Of a stretch of 64,000 nucleotides of DNA, positions 26,192 through 36,269 are shown in pieces. The DNA is from Chitinophagaceae bacterium. GTDB taxonomy: Bacteria > Bacteroidota > Bacteroidia > Chitinophagales > Chitinophagaceae. Below the pieces are notes generated by a model. That model had not been told where the DNA came from. It was given only the letters and a program-made list of their open reading frames with translations, and did no database searches. The position numbers were made by a program, and so were the translations under genes. The stretch lies in the NCBI GenBank assembly GCA_023251255.1, contig JAHEZD010000006.1, positions 25,158 to 89,157 of the forward strand. The letters run 5' to 3'. Within the stretch, counting starts at the first letter, position 1. Every line of letters starts with the position of its first letter.

Positions 26192-28042
26192 ATGAAGAAG
26201 ATTTTTTTATCAACGAAATGTCAGCCTGAGGTTCTCGAAGGCAATTTGAATAAGAAGAACTTTTTGGGGACAAGCAACAGAACAAACTTGAAGCACCAGT
26301 GGCAAGTTTATCCTGAGCGCAGTCGAAGGGCGACATTGCTACAGATTGGGTGGCTGTTCAGCTTTTCCTGTATGGTAGGCTTATCCCCTGTTCATGCCCA
26401 GCTATTAAAAAAGAAACCGGCGTTTACCAAAGCAGACACTTTGCGTGGCAGCCTCAACGAAAACAGGGACTGGTGGGATGTGTTGCGGTATGATATAACG
26501 GTGAAGCCGGATTATGAGAAGAAGGAGATTGAAGGAAATGTAACCATAACATTTAAGGCGCTGAAAAAAGGCAGTCAACTTCAAATTGATTTACAGGAGC
26601 CTTTAATAGTGGATAATGTATCGGAACTTTCAAAAGCGTACCCTGAAAGTATCGGACGAAAATTCTCAAGAGAAGGGCAGGTACTGTATGTTGACATGGC
26701 CTCTGAATTACCCAAGGGTTCAACTACGCATCTAACCATTCGCTACCACGGCAAGCCCCATGAAGCCAAAACACCACCTTGGGATGGTGGCTGGATCTGG
26801 AAGAAAGACAGGAACGGCAATCCTTGGATAAGTGTTGCCGTGCAAGGCTTCGGCGCCAGCGCTTGGTATCCCTGCAAGGATTACCAAGGCGATGAACCTG
26901 ATAATGGTGCCTCCTTGACAGTCATTGTTCCCGATACTTTAGTGGCAGTTGCTAATGGTAGAGTGAAATCCAATTCACAAATTCCAAATTCCAAATTCCA
27001 CTCATATACTTGGGAAGTCAAGAGCCCCATCAACAATTACTGCATCATTCCTTACATAGGTAAGTACGTAAACTTTACAGACACTTTAATGGGCGAAAAA
27101 GGCAAGCTTGATTTAAGCTATTGGGTACTGGATTACAATCTGGAAAAAGCCAAGGAGCAGTTCAAGCAGGTGAAGCCCATGCTCCGTGCATTTGAATACT
27201 GGTTTGGCCCCTACCCTTTTTATGAGGACAGTTACAAACTGGTGGATGCTCCGCACCTAGGCATGGAACACCAGAGTGCAGTGGCCTATGGCAACCAGTA
27301 CAAAAATGGTTACCTGGGCTCCGATAGAAGTGGCAAAACAGGTTGGGGACTGAAATGGGATTTCATTATTGTACATGAAAGTGGGCATGAATGGTTTGGC
27401 AATAATATCACTACCAAGGATATTGCAGATATGTGGGTGCATGAAAGTTTTACCACTTATAGCGAAACCTTGTTTACCGAATATTATTATGGCATACAAG
27501 CTGGCAACGAATACAATTATGGACAGAGGAAGAACATCAGGAACGATGAACCGATTATTGGTCCTTATGGTGTGAACAAGGAAGGTAGTGGCGACATGTA
27601 CGACAAGGGCAGCAACATGATACACAGTATCCGACATGCCATGAACGATGATAAAAAGTTCAGGAGCATCCTGCGTGGACTCAACAAAACATTTTACCAC
27701 CAAACGGTTACCACCAAACAGGTGGAGGATTTTATTAACAAGCAGGCTGGCTTCAGTTTCCAAAAAATATTTGACCAGTATTTACGCACCACACAGGTGC
27801 CCACGTTGGAATACTATTTCACCAACAATGGAAAGCGGCTGTATTTCCACTATGCTGATTGCGTAGCAGGTTTCAATCTGCCATTGGTGTTCAAATCCGA
27901 ATTCAATTCCATTACCATTCAACCAACAGAAGCATGGAAATCCATTCCCATGGAAGAGGAAGAAGCAAGGAATGTGGTGTTACCGGAAAATTTGGAGAAG
28001 CTATTCTATATCAAGACAAAAAAAGTGGATGCGCAGCAATAA
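26192..28042 (+). CDS. M1-family zinc aminopeptidase, secreted
   Basis: The 616-residue protein has the M1 zinc motif HESGH (about 395-399) followed by the third ligand in WVHESFTTYSE. The exopeptidase motif is GMEHQS instead of the usual GAMEN. A signal peptide core (WLFSFSCMVGLSPVHA) starts only at about residue 53; the first 50 residues come from REP-like repeats. A promoter-like element at 26172-26181 supports the ATG at 26192. A TTG at 26336 that begins the signal peptide directly is an alternative. It should trim peptides in the periplasm or outside the cell. Confidence 0.87.
   Translation: MKKIFLSTKCQPEVLEGNLNKKNFLGTSNRTNLKHQWQVYPERSRRATLLQIGWLFSFSCMVGLSPVHAQLLKKKPAFTKADTLRGSLNENRDWWDVLRYDITVKPDYEKKEIEGNVTITFKALKKGSQLQIDLQEPLIVDNVSELSKAYPESIGRKFSREGQVLYVDMASELPKGSTTHLTIRYHGKPHEAKTPPWDGGWIWKKDRNGNPWISVAVQGFGASAWYPCKDYQGDEPDNGASLTVIVPDTLVAVANGRVKSNSQIPNSKFHSYTWEVKSPINNYCIIPYIGKYVNFTDTLMGEKGKLDLSYWVLDYNLEKAKEQFKQVKPMLRAFEYWFGPYPFYEDSYKLVDAPHLGMEHQSAVAYGNQYKNGYLGSDRSGKTGWGLKWDFIIVHESGHEWFGNNITTKDIADMWVHESFTTYSETLFTEYYYGIQAGNEYNYGQRKNIRNDEPIIGPYGVNKEGSGDMYDKGSNMIHSIRHAMNDDKKFRSILRGLNKTFYHQTVTTKQVEDFINKQAGFSFQKIFDQYLRTTQVPTLEYYFTNNGKRLYFHYADCVAGFNLPLVFKSEFNSITIQPTEAWKSIPMEEEEARNVVLPENLEKLFYIKTKKVDAQQ
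26219..26335. repeat. REP-like half-elements inside the M1 peptidase start
   Basis: Two units in the same orientation, 26219-26242 and 26309-26335, share CCTGAG and TCGAAGG with the palindromic element at 4245. In the peptidase frame they encode CQPEVLEG and PERSRR, peptides known as marks of this repeat. Confidence 0.75.
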
Positions 28043-28105
28043 ATGTTATAGGTAAATCATTTCTTTAATCAATTGAAAAAGGAAGAAAAACAGCACCAAC
28101 TTTTT

Positions 28106-28163
28106 TGTTACCTATTTTTTTGTTACATTTTAATTTGTAACACTTTTATTTGTAACATTTTTT
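28106..28163. repeat. Four-arm palindromic element A
   Basis: Arms TGTTAC (28106), TGTTAC (28121), GTAACA (28137) and GTAACA (28152) have starts 15, 16 and 15 bp apart. T-rich spacers separate them and a T-run plus GGGC follows. The same design recurs at 40722 and 60486 with other arm sequences. The 205-bp gap 28043-28247 holds nothing else I recognise. Confidence 0.75.
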
Positions 28164-28247
28164 GGGCAGCTATTTAACCAGCATTCACCATTGTTATACC
28201 ATTGCAGAGCAACCGATAAACAAACTCTACTGAATGGGCGGTAGTAA

Positions 28248-29717
28248 TTAATTGACAGCTTCAATTTTTCTCGGCACCATTCTTCCGCCTTCATCGGCAC
28301 CCCTCCCGCCACTTTCGTGGTATTCGGCATCCTGGTTCACATTCCAGACATCGTACAGTTCATTGCCGGCGATAATATTCTTTGCAGCCAACATGGCCGT
28401 CATCATGCTATGGTCCTGGTTATTGTATTTGTGCATACCGTTTCTTCCAACTAGGTAAAGGCCCTTATAAGGTTTCAATCCTTCGCGAATGCTGAGCACA
28501 TGTTCCTTATAGTCCTGGTCATAAACAGGATATGCTTTTGGCTGCCGCACCACATAACCATCTTTCACATTGCCCGCCTTTAGCAAACCAATCTGTATCA
28601 TTTCCTTTGTTGCCAATGCAATTAAATCCTCATTGCTGCTTGTCCAGGTACCATCACCTTCAAAGCAGAAATATTCCAGCCCATAACAGGCCATCTGCTG
28701 ATCGGGAACCATGTACGGGCTCCAGCTTTTGAAGTTCTGTATCCTGCCCACTTTTACCGAGGGGTCGTGTATATAGATCCAGTTATCCGTAAAAGCGTTG
28801 TCTTCTGTACAAATGAGTACCACCGTCAAAAAATCCCTGTACCCCAGTTGCTGTGAGGCACTGTAAGCGGGTTCCTGCACCTTCGGCGTGATGGATGGCA
28901 CCAGTTCCTGGATCGGTGCGGAAGAAAGTACATAATCAAAGCCTTCCTCAACAGCCCCTTTGCTGGTGGCAATGCTCCATTTTCCATTCGTATAATCCAG
29001 CCCCGCAACGCCAGCATTCATTTCCACCTGAACGCCCATGGCCAAGCATTTGTCCCGGCAAGCTTCCCACATCATGCCAGGGCCCTTTTTGGGGTAACGG
29101 AAAGAATCGATCAATGTTTTGATCAGTTTGTCCTTATTGGTATTGTCTGGTTTGAACAGGGCATTTTTGATAGCACTTGTCAAGGATAGTCCCTTGATCC
29201 GCTGTGCAGCCCAATCTGTTGAAATTTCCCTGCAGCTTATCCCCCACAATTTTTCAGTGTATGTCTTGAAAAAGATATTGAACAGCCTTTTACCAAATTG
29301 GTTACTTACCCAGTCCTCAAAATTCAATGGATTCTTTACGGGGAACATTTTAGCTTTCAAATAGCTGATCACGCATAGGGAGGATTCTAGCAGGCCCAAT
29401 TTCTTCAGGGCTTCGAAAGCAGCCAATGGATAGGAAAAGAATTTTTTGTTGTAGAAAATCCTTGAACTCCTTGGACGTTCCAACATTTCATCACCCAGTA
29501 TTTCCGTCCAGAAATCTTCTACCTCCTTGCTTTTGGAAAAAAAACGGTGGCCGCCAATGTCAAAATGGTAGCCCTTGTAACTTTCCGTTCTGGAAATGCC
29601 GCCAACATAAGTAGGGTCCTTTTCAAAAACAACTACTTCTATATTTTCTTTGGCCAATAAATAGGCGGCTGTTAAACCAGCAGGACCTGCACCAATAATA
29701 GCTACTCTTTTGTCCAT
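28248..29717 (-). CDS. FAD-dependent NAD(P)-binding oxidoreductase
   Basis: The 489-residue protein begins with the dinucleotide fold [18 protein letters not shown] and has the FAD contacts [15 protein letters not shown] and GGHRFFSKS. The build matches the amine-oxidase/HemY-like group, which also includes UDP-galactopyranose-mutase relatives used in surface-polysaccharide synthesis. The substrate is not evident. A charged 30-residue tail follows the last conserved part ([19 protein letters not shown]). Confidence 0.82.
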   Translation of the reverse strand: MDKRVAIIGAGPAGLTAAYLLAKENIEVVVFEKDPTYVGGISRTESYKGYHFDIGGHRFFSKSKEVEDFWTEILGDEMLERPRSSRIFYNKKFFSYPLAAFEALKKLGLLESSLCVISYLKAKMFPVKNPLNFEDWVSNQFGKRLFNIFFKTYTEKLWGISCREISTDWAAQRIKGLSLTSAIKNALFKPDNTNKDKLIKTLIDSFRYPKKGPGMMWEACRDKCLAMGVQVEMNAGVAGLDYTNGKWSIATSKGAVEEGFDYVLSSAPIQELVPSITPKVQEPAYSASQQLGYRDFLTVVLICTEDNAFTDNWIYIHDPSVKVGRIQNFKSWSPYMVPDQQMACYGLEYFCFEGDGTWTSSNEDLIALATKEMIQIGLLKAGNVKDGYVVRQPKAYPVYDQDYKEHVLSIREGLKPYKGLYLVGRNGMHKYNNQDHSMMTAMLAAKNIIAGNELYDVWNVNQDAEYHESGGRGADEGGRMVPRKIEAVN

Positions 29718-29799
29718 TCAATAATACGGCTTGAACCTGCAAGTGATGTTTGCATGTCGCGAGTTGCAAATAAAATGCAATAAACCATGGATGGAAATT

Positions 29800-30534
29800 T
29801 TATTTTTTGGGCCTACCAGCAGCTTTGAAGTGCTGTTTCCAGTAGCTGTCATTCAGATCGCTGATAGTAACGCCGCTGCTGGTAGAAGCATGGACAAATT
29901 TATTGTTCAGCACATAAATGCCCACATGGCTAATTTCCCTGGAGCGCCGCCCCCCTGTGTGGAAAAAAATCAAATCGCCTTCTTGCAGGTTTTCCAATTC
30001 TATAGGATCGGCATTCTTGTACTGTTCCTGTGCTGTTCTTAAAAGGGGCACGCTATATACTGTCTGCATGATGGTTTGGGTAAAAGCAGAACAGTCAATG
30101 CCACTTTCAGTGGTGCCGCCCAAGTGGTAAGGCGTTCCCCACCAATGGTCAATGGCCTGCAACAAAGGGATATTGTTCAGTTTTTCCACCGTTGCATCCA
30201 GCTTCACCGCATATTTCAATTGCAGGTAATCAGCCTGCTCTATATTGGCTTTTGAAAGTTCCGTACTGGGGGCCGTCTTGGAAATTTCCTGCTGTTGGGC
30301 AACAGGGGCAGTCTTTTTGGGGCTTCTCGTGTTGATGGTTGTATGCTTTGAAGTTACCACGGAACCTGGCGTAACTTCAATATTGTCCATAAACTTCAGG
30401 TCCCTCCTGTCCGGCCTAACCGTATTCTGTTTTGTGGAGGAAGAGGTATCCTTTGAAGCAATTGATTGCAGCGATTTACAGCTTGTCATGAACACAAGCG
30501 CAGTCAAACCTGATATGATTAGATTGATTTTCAT
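29800..30534 (-). CDS. NlpC/P60 (C40) cell-wall peptidase lipoprotein
   Basis: From ATG 30534 the product has 244 residues: a lipobox (FMTSC), a linker of about 100 residues, and a C-terminal NlpC/P60 domain. Its catalytic cysteine is in GIDCSAFTQ and its histidine in SHVGIYV. Such enzymes cut D-glutamyl-diaminopimelate or related bonds in peptidoglycan peptides. It should sit on the periplasmic side of a membrane. Confidence 0.9.
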   Translation of the reverse strand: MKINLIISGLTALVFMTSCKSLQSIASKDTSSSTKQNTVRPDRRDLKFMDNIEVTPGSVVTSKHTTINTRSPKKTAPVAQQQEISKTAPSTELSKANIEQADYLQLKYAVKLDATVEKLNNIPLLQAIDHWWGTPYHLGGTTESGIDCSAFTQTIMQTVYSVPLLRTAQEQYKNADPIELENLQEGDLIFFHTGGRRSREISHVGIYVLNNKFVHASTSSGVTISDLNDSYWKQHFKAAGRPKK

Positions 30535-30695
30535 GCTGGATTGATGCAAATTAACCGTTCAATACCTATGATGCAAGCATTCTGCAAAACTTTTTAACAT
30601 TCTCTTCAGTTTAAAAGTTGATGTGGAAAACTGTAATTTCAGCCCCCGTTCCACAATTACGATATTTGAATTTCCATTTCCCTCAAATCTTTTAG

Positions 30696-31898
30696 ATGAC
30701 CATTCGCCAATTACTTGGACCTACCTGTACCTTAACAGCGCTGCTTGCATTGGCTGGCTGCTATTTTACAGATGCGAAACAAGGGGCAAAAGTTGAAGAA
30801 AGTAAGCTTGGTAATGATACAACCATTCTATCAAAAGCATACAGCAAATTGATTTTTGACACATCGGAAATATTGTCTTCATCTGCAGGAACCAAATCGG
30901 TACTGTTCAATTCAACAGGTACAAAACTGTATGCCATGAACCTTGAGGCCATGAGCGTGTATGAGTTTGACCAGCCGACCAAAAAGGTGGAAAAAATTTT
31001 TAAGTTCAAAGCTACCAAGGGCTTTGGATGGGACTATGTTACGCATCAGTCTATCCCTTCTTTTGAGGAGAAACCGGTGGAAGCATGCTTTAGTCACGAC
31101 GATAAAATTTTATGGGTAAGCCTGCACAACGCTGCTGGCATTGTCCCCATAAAATTGGATTCATTGGCAATGGATAGCAGCAATACTTACAGGAGCAAAA
31201 AAATGTACGTGATTGATAAGAAGGAACATACAAGGGATTCAGTTTTTGTGCCCCTGATCAAAACAGGCAAAACACCAAAAGTCATTGCACGCACCGCAGA
31301 CAGCAAACATTTATTGGTGAGCAATTGGCATAGCAACAATATTAGCGTACTGGAAATGAACGATACGCTTGCGCCTTTTGGCAAAGTGATAAGCACCATT
31401 CCTGTATCGGCCATTCCAAGGGGCATTGTGGTGGATGACAAGAACCAAAAATCTTACATCGCCATTATGGGCGGAAGAACAATTAGTGTGGTGAACAACA
31501 ACACTTGGAAGATTGAAAAGAACCTGGAAGTAGCATCCACACCAAGGCATATTGTAATGGATACCAGTGGGCATTTGTTTGTGAGCTACAACAGCATTGG
31601 AAAAATTGGCTGCATTGATGTGGCCACGGGCAAAACATTGTTTACCACTGCTACCAATACACAACCGAGGACCATTGTATTGAGCAAGAACCATCAATTC
31701 TTGTTTGTTACCTGTTACACTGGCAATACAGTGGATGTATTCAAAATAAACAAGTACAGCTTCACCAAACTGTATTCATTGGAATGCAAGGGCAAACCCG
31801 TTGGCGTGGATGTTTTTGAAAACGATGATAAACTGGAAGCTTGGGTCTGCAATTATGTGGGCGGAAGCTTGAAAGTGTTTTCATTCAAGAAGAAATAA
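30696..31898 (+). CDS. YncE-like beta-propeller lipoprotein
   Basis: The 400-residue protein has a lipobox (LALAGC) and repeated blades of the YVTN/YncE type, such as PKVIARTADSKHLLVSNWHSN, given here by its position at about residues 195-215, and ATPRHIVMDTSGHLFVSY. Propellers of this group act as binding or scaffolding domains in the envelope. The ligand is unknown. The next gene, dnaE, starts 69 bp downstream and is probably unrelated. Confidence 0.8.
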   Translation: MTIRQLLGPTCTLTALLALAGCYFTDAKQGAKVEESKLGNDTTILSKAYSKLIFDTSEILSSSAGTKSVLFNSTGTKLYAMNLEAMSVYEFDQPTKKVEKIFKFKATKGFGWDYVTHQSIPSFEEKPVEACFSHDDKILWVSLHNAAGIVPIKLDSLAMDSSNTYRSKKMYVIDKKEHTRDSVFVPLIKTGKTPKVIARTADSKHLLVSNWHSNNISVLEMNDTLAPFGKVISTIPVSAIPRGIVVDDKNQKSYIAIMGGRTISVVNNNTWKIEKNLEVASTPRHIVMDTSGHLFVSYNSIGKIGCIDVATGKTLFTTATNTQPRTIVLSKNHQFLFVTCYTGNTVDVFKINKYSFTKLYSLECKGKPVGVDVFENDDKLEAWVCNYVGGSLKVFSFKKK

Positions 31899-31967
31899 TC
31901 ATATAATTACTGCTGGAACCAACTTTTGAAACTATTGAACATTCAAACTTTTTGAACTTTTTATACT

Positions 31968-34900
31968 ATGTCAAGATTTTCCCATTTACACGTTCACACA
32001 CAATACTCCTTGCTCGATGGTGCAGCCAGTATTGATAGCCTCTATAAAAAGGCCATGCGGGACAATATGCCTGCATTGGCCATTACCGACCATGGCAACA
32101 TGTTTGGTGCTTTTGAGTTTGTGGCACAGGCATGGAAAAACACAAGGGTAACCGGTACCGATGAAAACGGGAAGGAGATTGTTGAACCTATTGTAAAACC
32201 TGTGGTTGGCTGTGAGTTTTATGTGGTAGAAGACAGGCACGCCAAGGCTTTCACCAAAGGGGAGAAGGATAAACGCTACCACCAAGTGCTGCTGGCAAAA
32301 AACAAAGTAGGTTACCAGAATTTGGTGAAGTTGACTTCATTAGGTTTCATTGAAGGGATGTACAGCAAGTACCCACGTATTGACAAGAAGCTGATTGAAC
32401 AATACCATGAAGGCATTATTGCTACCACCTGTTGTTTGGGTGCTTATGTACCACAAATTATTTTAACCGAAGGGGAAGAAAAAGCAGAACAGGAATTCAA
32501 ATGGTGGCTGGACATGTTTGGGGAGGATTATTATGTGGAAATCCAACGCCATAATATCAAGGAGCAAATACAGGTAAATGAAGTGCTGTTAAAGTTTGCC
32601 AAAAAGCATAACGTTTCCATCATTGCCAGCAATGACAGCCACTACACAGACAAAGATGATTTCAACGCACATGATATCCTGCTCTGTATCAACACTGGTG
32701 AAAAACAATCCACACCGGGCTGGGATGATATGACAGACGATAGTGTGCAGCAAAAAAACAAACGTTTCAAGTTCCCCAACGACCAGTTCTACTTCAAGAC
32801 CACGGAGGAAATGAAACAACTGTTCCATGATATTCCGGACAGTATTGAAAACACGAATGCCATTGTTGACAAGATCGAAGTGCTGAACCTGAAAAAGGAC
32901 ATCCTGCTGCCGGCCTTCCCTATTCCTAAGGAATTCCAGCTACATTTTTCCGATGAAAAAATTGGTAAGGACATTATCAAACCTGATGTGAACAACCAAT
33001 GGGAATTCCTGAAGCACCTTACTTATGAAGGAGCCAAAAAGCGCTATGGTGAAATTGAAAGTACCACACAGGAGCGGATAGACTTTGAACTGTTCACCAT
33101 CAAGACCATGGGCTTTGCAGGTTACTTCCTCATTGTAAGCGACTTTATCAAAGCTGGTCGCGACATGGGCGTTTTCATTGGCCCCGGCCGTGGTTCCGCT
33201 GCTGGTTCCGTGGTGGCTTATTGTATCGGTATCACCAATATTGATCCCATCAAGTACAATTTACTTTTTGAAAGGTTCCTGAACCCGGACAGGAAGTCCA
33301 TGCCCGATATTGATACGGACTTTGATGATGAGGGCAGGCAGAAAGTAATTGATTATGTGGTAAGCAAATACGGCAAGTCGCAAGTGGCCCAAATCATTAC
33401 CTATGGCACCATGGCTGCCAAAAGTAGTATCAAGGATGTGGCCCGTGTAATGGACCTTCCCCTACCGGAGAGCAACGCGTTGGCAAAGTTGGTAAGTGAT
33501 AAGCCCGGCACTGCGCTGCGCAATATATTGAAGTCGCCATTGACCATCAAAGAAGGGGAAAAAAGCCTGGAAGAAAAAGGCTATACACCGGAAGATATAG
33601 ACAACGCCAAACGTCTCCGTGAAATTTATTATGGCCCTGAAACAGATATACGCACAAGGGTACTGAAAGAAGCTGAACGTTTGGAAGGCAGTGTCCGCAA
33701 TACAGGCATCCATGCTGCGGGTATCATCATTGCCCCACGCGACTTAACAGATTTGATTCCTGTGGCCACTTCAAAGGAATCCGATTTATGGCTCACGCAA
33801 ATTGAAGGAAGCACCATTGAAGAAGCTGGTGTAATCAAGATGGACTTCCTGGGACTGAAGACATTGTCCATTTTAAAAACCGCATTGGAATTAATCAAGC
33901 AGAATTACAATGTTGATATTGTTCTCGATGATTTGCCATTGGACGATGAGAAGACCTATCAATTGTATCAGCGCGGCGAAACCAATGGTACGTTCCAGTT
34001 TGAAAGCGTGGGCATGCAGAAATACCTGCGGGAACTGAAGCCCGATCAATTTGCAGATTTGATTGCCATGAATGCCCTGTACCGCCCGGGGCCCATTGCC
34101 TATATCCCCAACTTCATTGCACGTAAGCATGGCCGCGAGGAAATAGTCTATGACATTCCCGACATGCAGGAATATTTGGAAGATACTTATGGCATTACCG
34201 TTTACCAGGAACAGGTGATGCTGCTCAGCCAAAGTATTGGCGGCTTCACCAAGGGTGATGCGGATTTCCTCCGTAAGGCCATGGGTAAAAAGGACAGGAA
34301 AACGCTCGATAAAATGAAGAGCAAATTTATTGAAGGTGGTGCCAAAAAGAACCATGCTGCCGAGAAGCTAGAAAAGGTCTGGACAGACTGGGAAGCTTTT
34401 GCACAGTATGCCTTCAATAAATCACATAGTACCTGTTATGCTTTTGTGGCTTACCAAACAGCTTACCTAAAAGCCCACTATCCCAGCGAATACATGAGTG
34501 CCGTACTGAACCATGCTGGCAGCATTGAAAAGATTACTTTCTTCATGGAAGAGTGCAAACGCATGGGCATCAAGGTACTTGGTCCGGACATCAATGAAAG
34601 TATCAAGGGTTTTGCACCCAACAAAAAAGGCGAGATCCGTTTTGGCATGGGCGGGCTCAAGGGCGTGGGTGAAAATGCCATTGAGAACATCATCACAGAA
34701 AGGAGCGCCCATGGTTTGTACAAGGATGTTTTTGATTTCATTACCCGTGTAAACCAAAAAGCCACCAATAAAAAATCATTGGAATGCTTGGCCTATGGCG
34801 GGGCATTTGATTGTTTCCCGCAGTTCCACCGGGCACAGTATTTCCATATACCGGATGGGGACAGGAGCAGCGGTATAGAAAAGATTATCGGTTATGCCCA

Positions 34901-35687
34901 AACAAAGGATTCCATAGCTGGCAGCAGCAATACCCTGTTTGGTGACCTATCGGAAGCCATGGAAATTCCCTTACCAAAAATCCCCAATTGCGAACCTTGG
35001 ACGTTGACAGAAAAGCTGGAACATGAAAAGGAAATCACAGGCATCTTCATGAGTGGCCACCCATTGGACCATTACAAGTTTGAACTGAAGTATTATGGTA
35101 TCATGGGCCTTGCTGATTTCAATGAAATAAAGGAGAGCAGCACCCTATCACAGGCCAATGTGGGCAAGCAATTGAGGATAGCGGGCCTGGTGGTGGACGC
35201 ACAGCACCGTGTTACCAAAACCGGGCGCAACTTCGGTATATTGGCCATTGAGGATTTCAGTGGCAAAACGGAACTGGCCCTGTGGAGCGATGATTATGTA
35301 AAGTTTACCAACTATTTGGACAAGGGCAAGAACCTGCTCATCAATGGCTTCTTCAAAACAGGCTGGAAAAAGGAAGGCGAACCGGAACGCTATGAATTCA
35401 AGGTAACCACCATCAACCTCCTGGAAACAGCCAAACAAACACTTACCAAGAACGTGGATTTGAAGATGGACGTGGCTTCGCTCTCTGGTGAGTTTGTGAA
35501 CTTTTTGGAAAAGAACATCAAGAATAACCCGGGCAAATCGTTGTTGAAGTTCAACATTATTGAGCCAACAGAGAACCTGAAAATAAGCCTCTTCAATGAA
35601 GGCAAGGGCTTTACCATGAACGAGGAAATGGCAGATTTCCTATTGGATAATCCCGATGTGGAAGTGAGTGTGGGGTTGTTGGGGTAA
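31968..35687 (+). CDS. dnaE: DNA polymerase III alpha subunit
   Basis: The 1239-residue replicative polymerase has the N-terminal PHP domain (HLHVHTQYSLLDG, residues 6-18), the catalytic palm aspartates in PDIDTDFDDEGR (about 445-456), the GPGRGSAAGS segment, the helix-hairpin-helix region and a C-terminal OB domain. Length and order fit the DnaE1 type. The gene is complete. It is followed by a 582-bp gap rich in short palindromes. Confidence 0.97.
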   Translation: MSRFSHLHVHTQYSLLDGAASIDSLYKKAMRDNMPALAITDHGNMFGAFEFVAQAWKNTRVTGTDENGKEIVEPIVKPVVGCEFYVVEDRHAKAFTKGEKDKRYHQVLLAKNKVGYQNLVKLTSLGFIEGMYSKYPRIDKKLIEQYHEGIIATTCCLGAYVPQIILTEGEEKAEQEFKWWLDMFGEDYYVEIQRHNIKEQIQVNEVLLKFAKKHNVSIIASNDSHYTDKDDFNAHDILLCINTGEKQSTPGWDDMTDDSVQQKNKRFKFPNDQFYFKTTEEMKQLFHDIPDSIENTNAIVDKIEVLNLKKDILLPAFPIPKEFQLHFSDEKIGKDIIKPDVNNQWEFLKHLTYEGAKKRYGEIESTTQERIDFELFTIKTMGFAGYFLIVSDFIKAGRDMGVFIGPGRGSAAGSVVAYCIGITNIDPIKYNLLFERFLNPDRKSMPDIDTDFDDEGRQKVIDYVVSKYGKSQVAQIITYGTMAAKSSIKDVARVMDLPLPESNALAKLVSDKPGTALRNILKSPLTIKEGEKSLEEKGYTPEDIDNAKRLREIYYGPETDIRTRVLKEAERLEGSVRNTGIHAAGIIIAPRDLTDLIPVATSKESDLWLTQIEGSTIEEAGVIKMDFLGLKTLSILKTALELIKQNYNVDIVLDDLPLDDEKTYQLYQRGETNGTFQFESVGMQKYLRELKPDQFADLIAMNALYRPGPIAYIPNFIARKHGREEIVYDIPDMQEYLEDTYGITVYQEQVMLLSQSIGGFTKGDADFLRKAMGKKDRKTLDKMKSKFIEGGAKKNHAAEKLEKVWTDWEAFAQYAFNKSHSTCYAFVAYQTAYLKAHYPSEYMSAVLNHAGSIEKITFFMEECKRMGIKVLGPDINESIKGFAPNKKGEIRFGMGGLKGVGENAIENIITERSAHGLYKDVFDFITRVNQKATNKKSLECLAYGGAFDCFPQFHRAQYFHIPDGDRSSGIEKIIGYAQTKDSIAGSSNTLFGDLSEAMEIPLPKIPNCEPWTLTEKLEHEKEITGIFMSGHPLDHYKFELKYYGIMGLADFNEIKESSTLSQANVGKQLRIAGLVVDAQHRVTKTGRNFGILAIEDFSGKTELALWSDDYVKFTNYLDKGKNLLINGFFKTGWKKEGEPERYEFKVTTINLLETAKQTLTKNVDLKMDVASLSGEFVNFLEKNIKNNPGKSLLKFNIIEPTENLKISLFNEGKGFTMNEEMADFLLDNPDVEVSVGLLG

Positions 35688-35837
35688 GCTTTTAGGACAA
35701 ATAGGGTTAGCATTGTTGGGTTGTAATGTAATTGCATCGTACACTTGTTCGATTGGATGTCATTTAGCTTTATGAAGGGGAATATCTGCATCTTATTAGA
35801 AGATTATTCTAAGCGAATCTTCAACACCTAGTTTCTT

Positions 35838-36086
35838 TTGGCTAAAGCCAATTCCATAGATGCACATTTATTTTTCCGTTGGTTAAAGCCGAACGGCAAT
35901 GAGAAGAACAATCCCATCATTTAATGAAAAAACACGCCTATGACTCAAAAAGAATCATCCAATTAACAAAGCAAAACCCCACTCTTTTGCAATGAAAACT
36001 CCATTTTAACCCAAATCAAAAATCATTGCAGTCTGCTTTAGCTGACTGATAATAAAAGGCCATTCCTCCTTCTTGGCTTTAGCCAA
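35838..36086. repeat. Cluster of TTTAGC/GCTAAA palindromes
   Basis: TTGGCTAAAGCCAA (35838-35851) and TTGGCTTTAGCCAA (36073-36086) are exact inverted copies. Between them lie CCGTTGG...CCGAACGG around TTAAAG (35876-35896) and CAGTC...GACTG around TGCTTTAGCT (36029-36048). Confidence 0.7.
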
Positions 36087-36126
36087 AATACTCAATACAA
36101 TACAATCCCTTGAAAGAAAGGAACTG

Positions 36127-36161
36127 AACCGCCGACAGCAACCATAGCCCTGTCGGCGGTT
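36127..36161. repeat. GC-rich hairpin
   Basis: AACCGCCGACAG (36127-36138) pairs perfectly with CTGTCGGCGGTT (36150-36161) around an 11-nt loop. No T-run follows on either strand, so it is not a plain terminator. Confidence 0.6.
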
Positions 36162-36182
36162 GGTTCATCAAATTGGCGAAAT

Positions 36183-36213
36183 AAAAAAGGATTGAAACTG
36201 GTTCAATCCTTTT
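36183..36213. terminator. Terminator after smc (possibly bidirectional)
   Basis: GGATTGAA (36189-36196) and TTCAATCC (36202-36209) form a stem. On the minus strand six T follow (36188-36183). The plus strand also has four T. Confidence 0.8.
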
Positions 36214-36237
36214 CTTGCTTACTAATCCGTATATGAA

Positions 36238-36265
36238 GATTGCTTCGTTCCTCGCAATGACGGGA
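36238..36265. repeat. Copy of a widespread GAGGAACGAAG repeat
   Basis: On the minus strand this reads CGTCATTGCGAGGAACGAAG and on. It is a single arm of an intergenic repeat that I know from many unrelated bacterial genomes. Confidence 0.7.
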
Positions 36266-36269
36266 TTTT

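Larger units (their letters stand above)
35688..36269. other. Gene-free interval between dnaE and smc, rich in palindromes
   Basis: No reading frame here looks genuine. The interval carries four short palindromes with GCTAAAGC-type cores (35838-36086), a 12-bp stem hairpin (36127-36161), the smc terminator and one copy of a widespread GAGGAACGAAG-type repeat (36238-36265). Confidence 0.8.

Noticed and set aside
28106..28163. Reading the four-arm elements as CRISPR arrays
   Set aside because: The repeats are only 6 bp, half are inverted and the spacers are T-rich; no cas genes are in the window.
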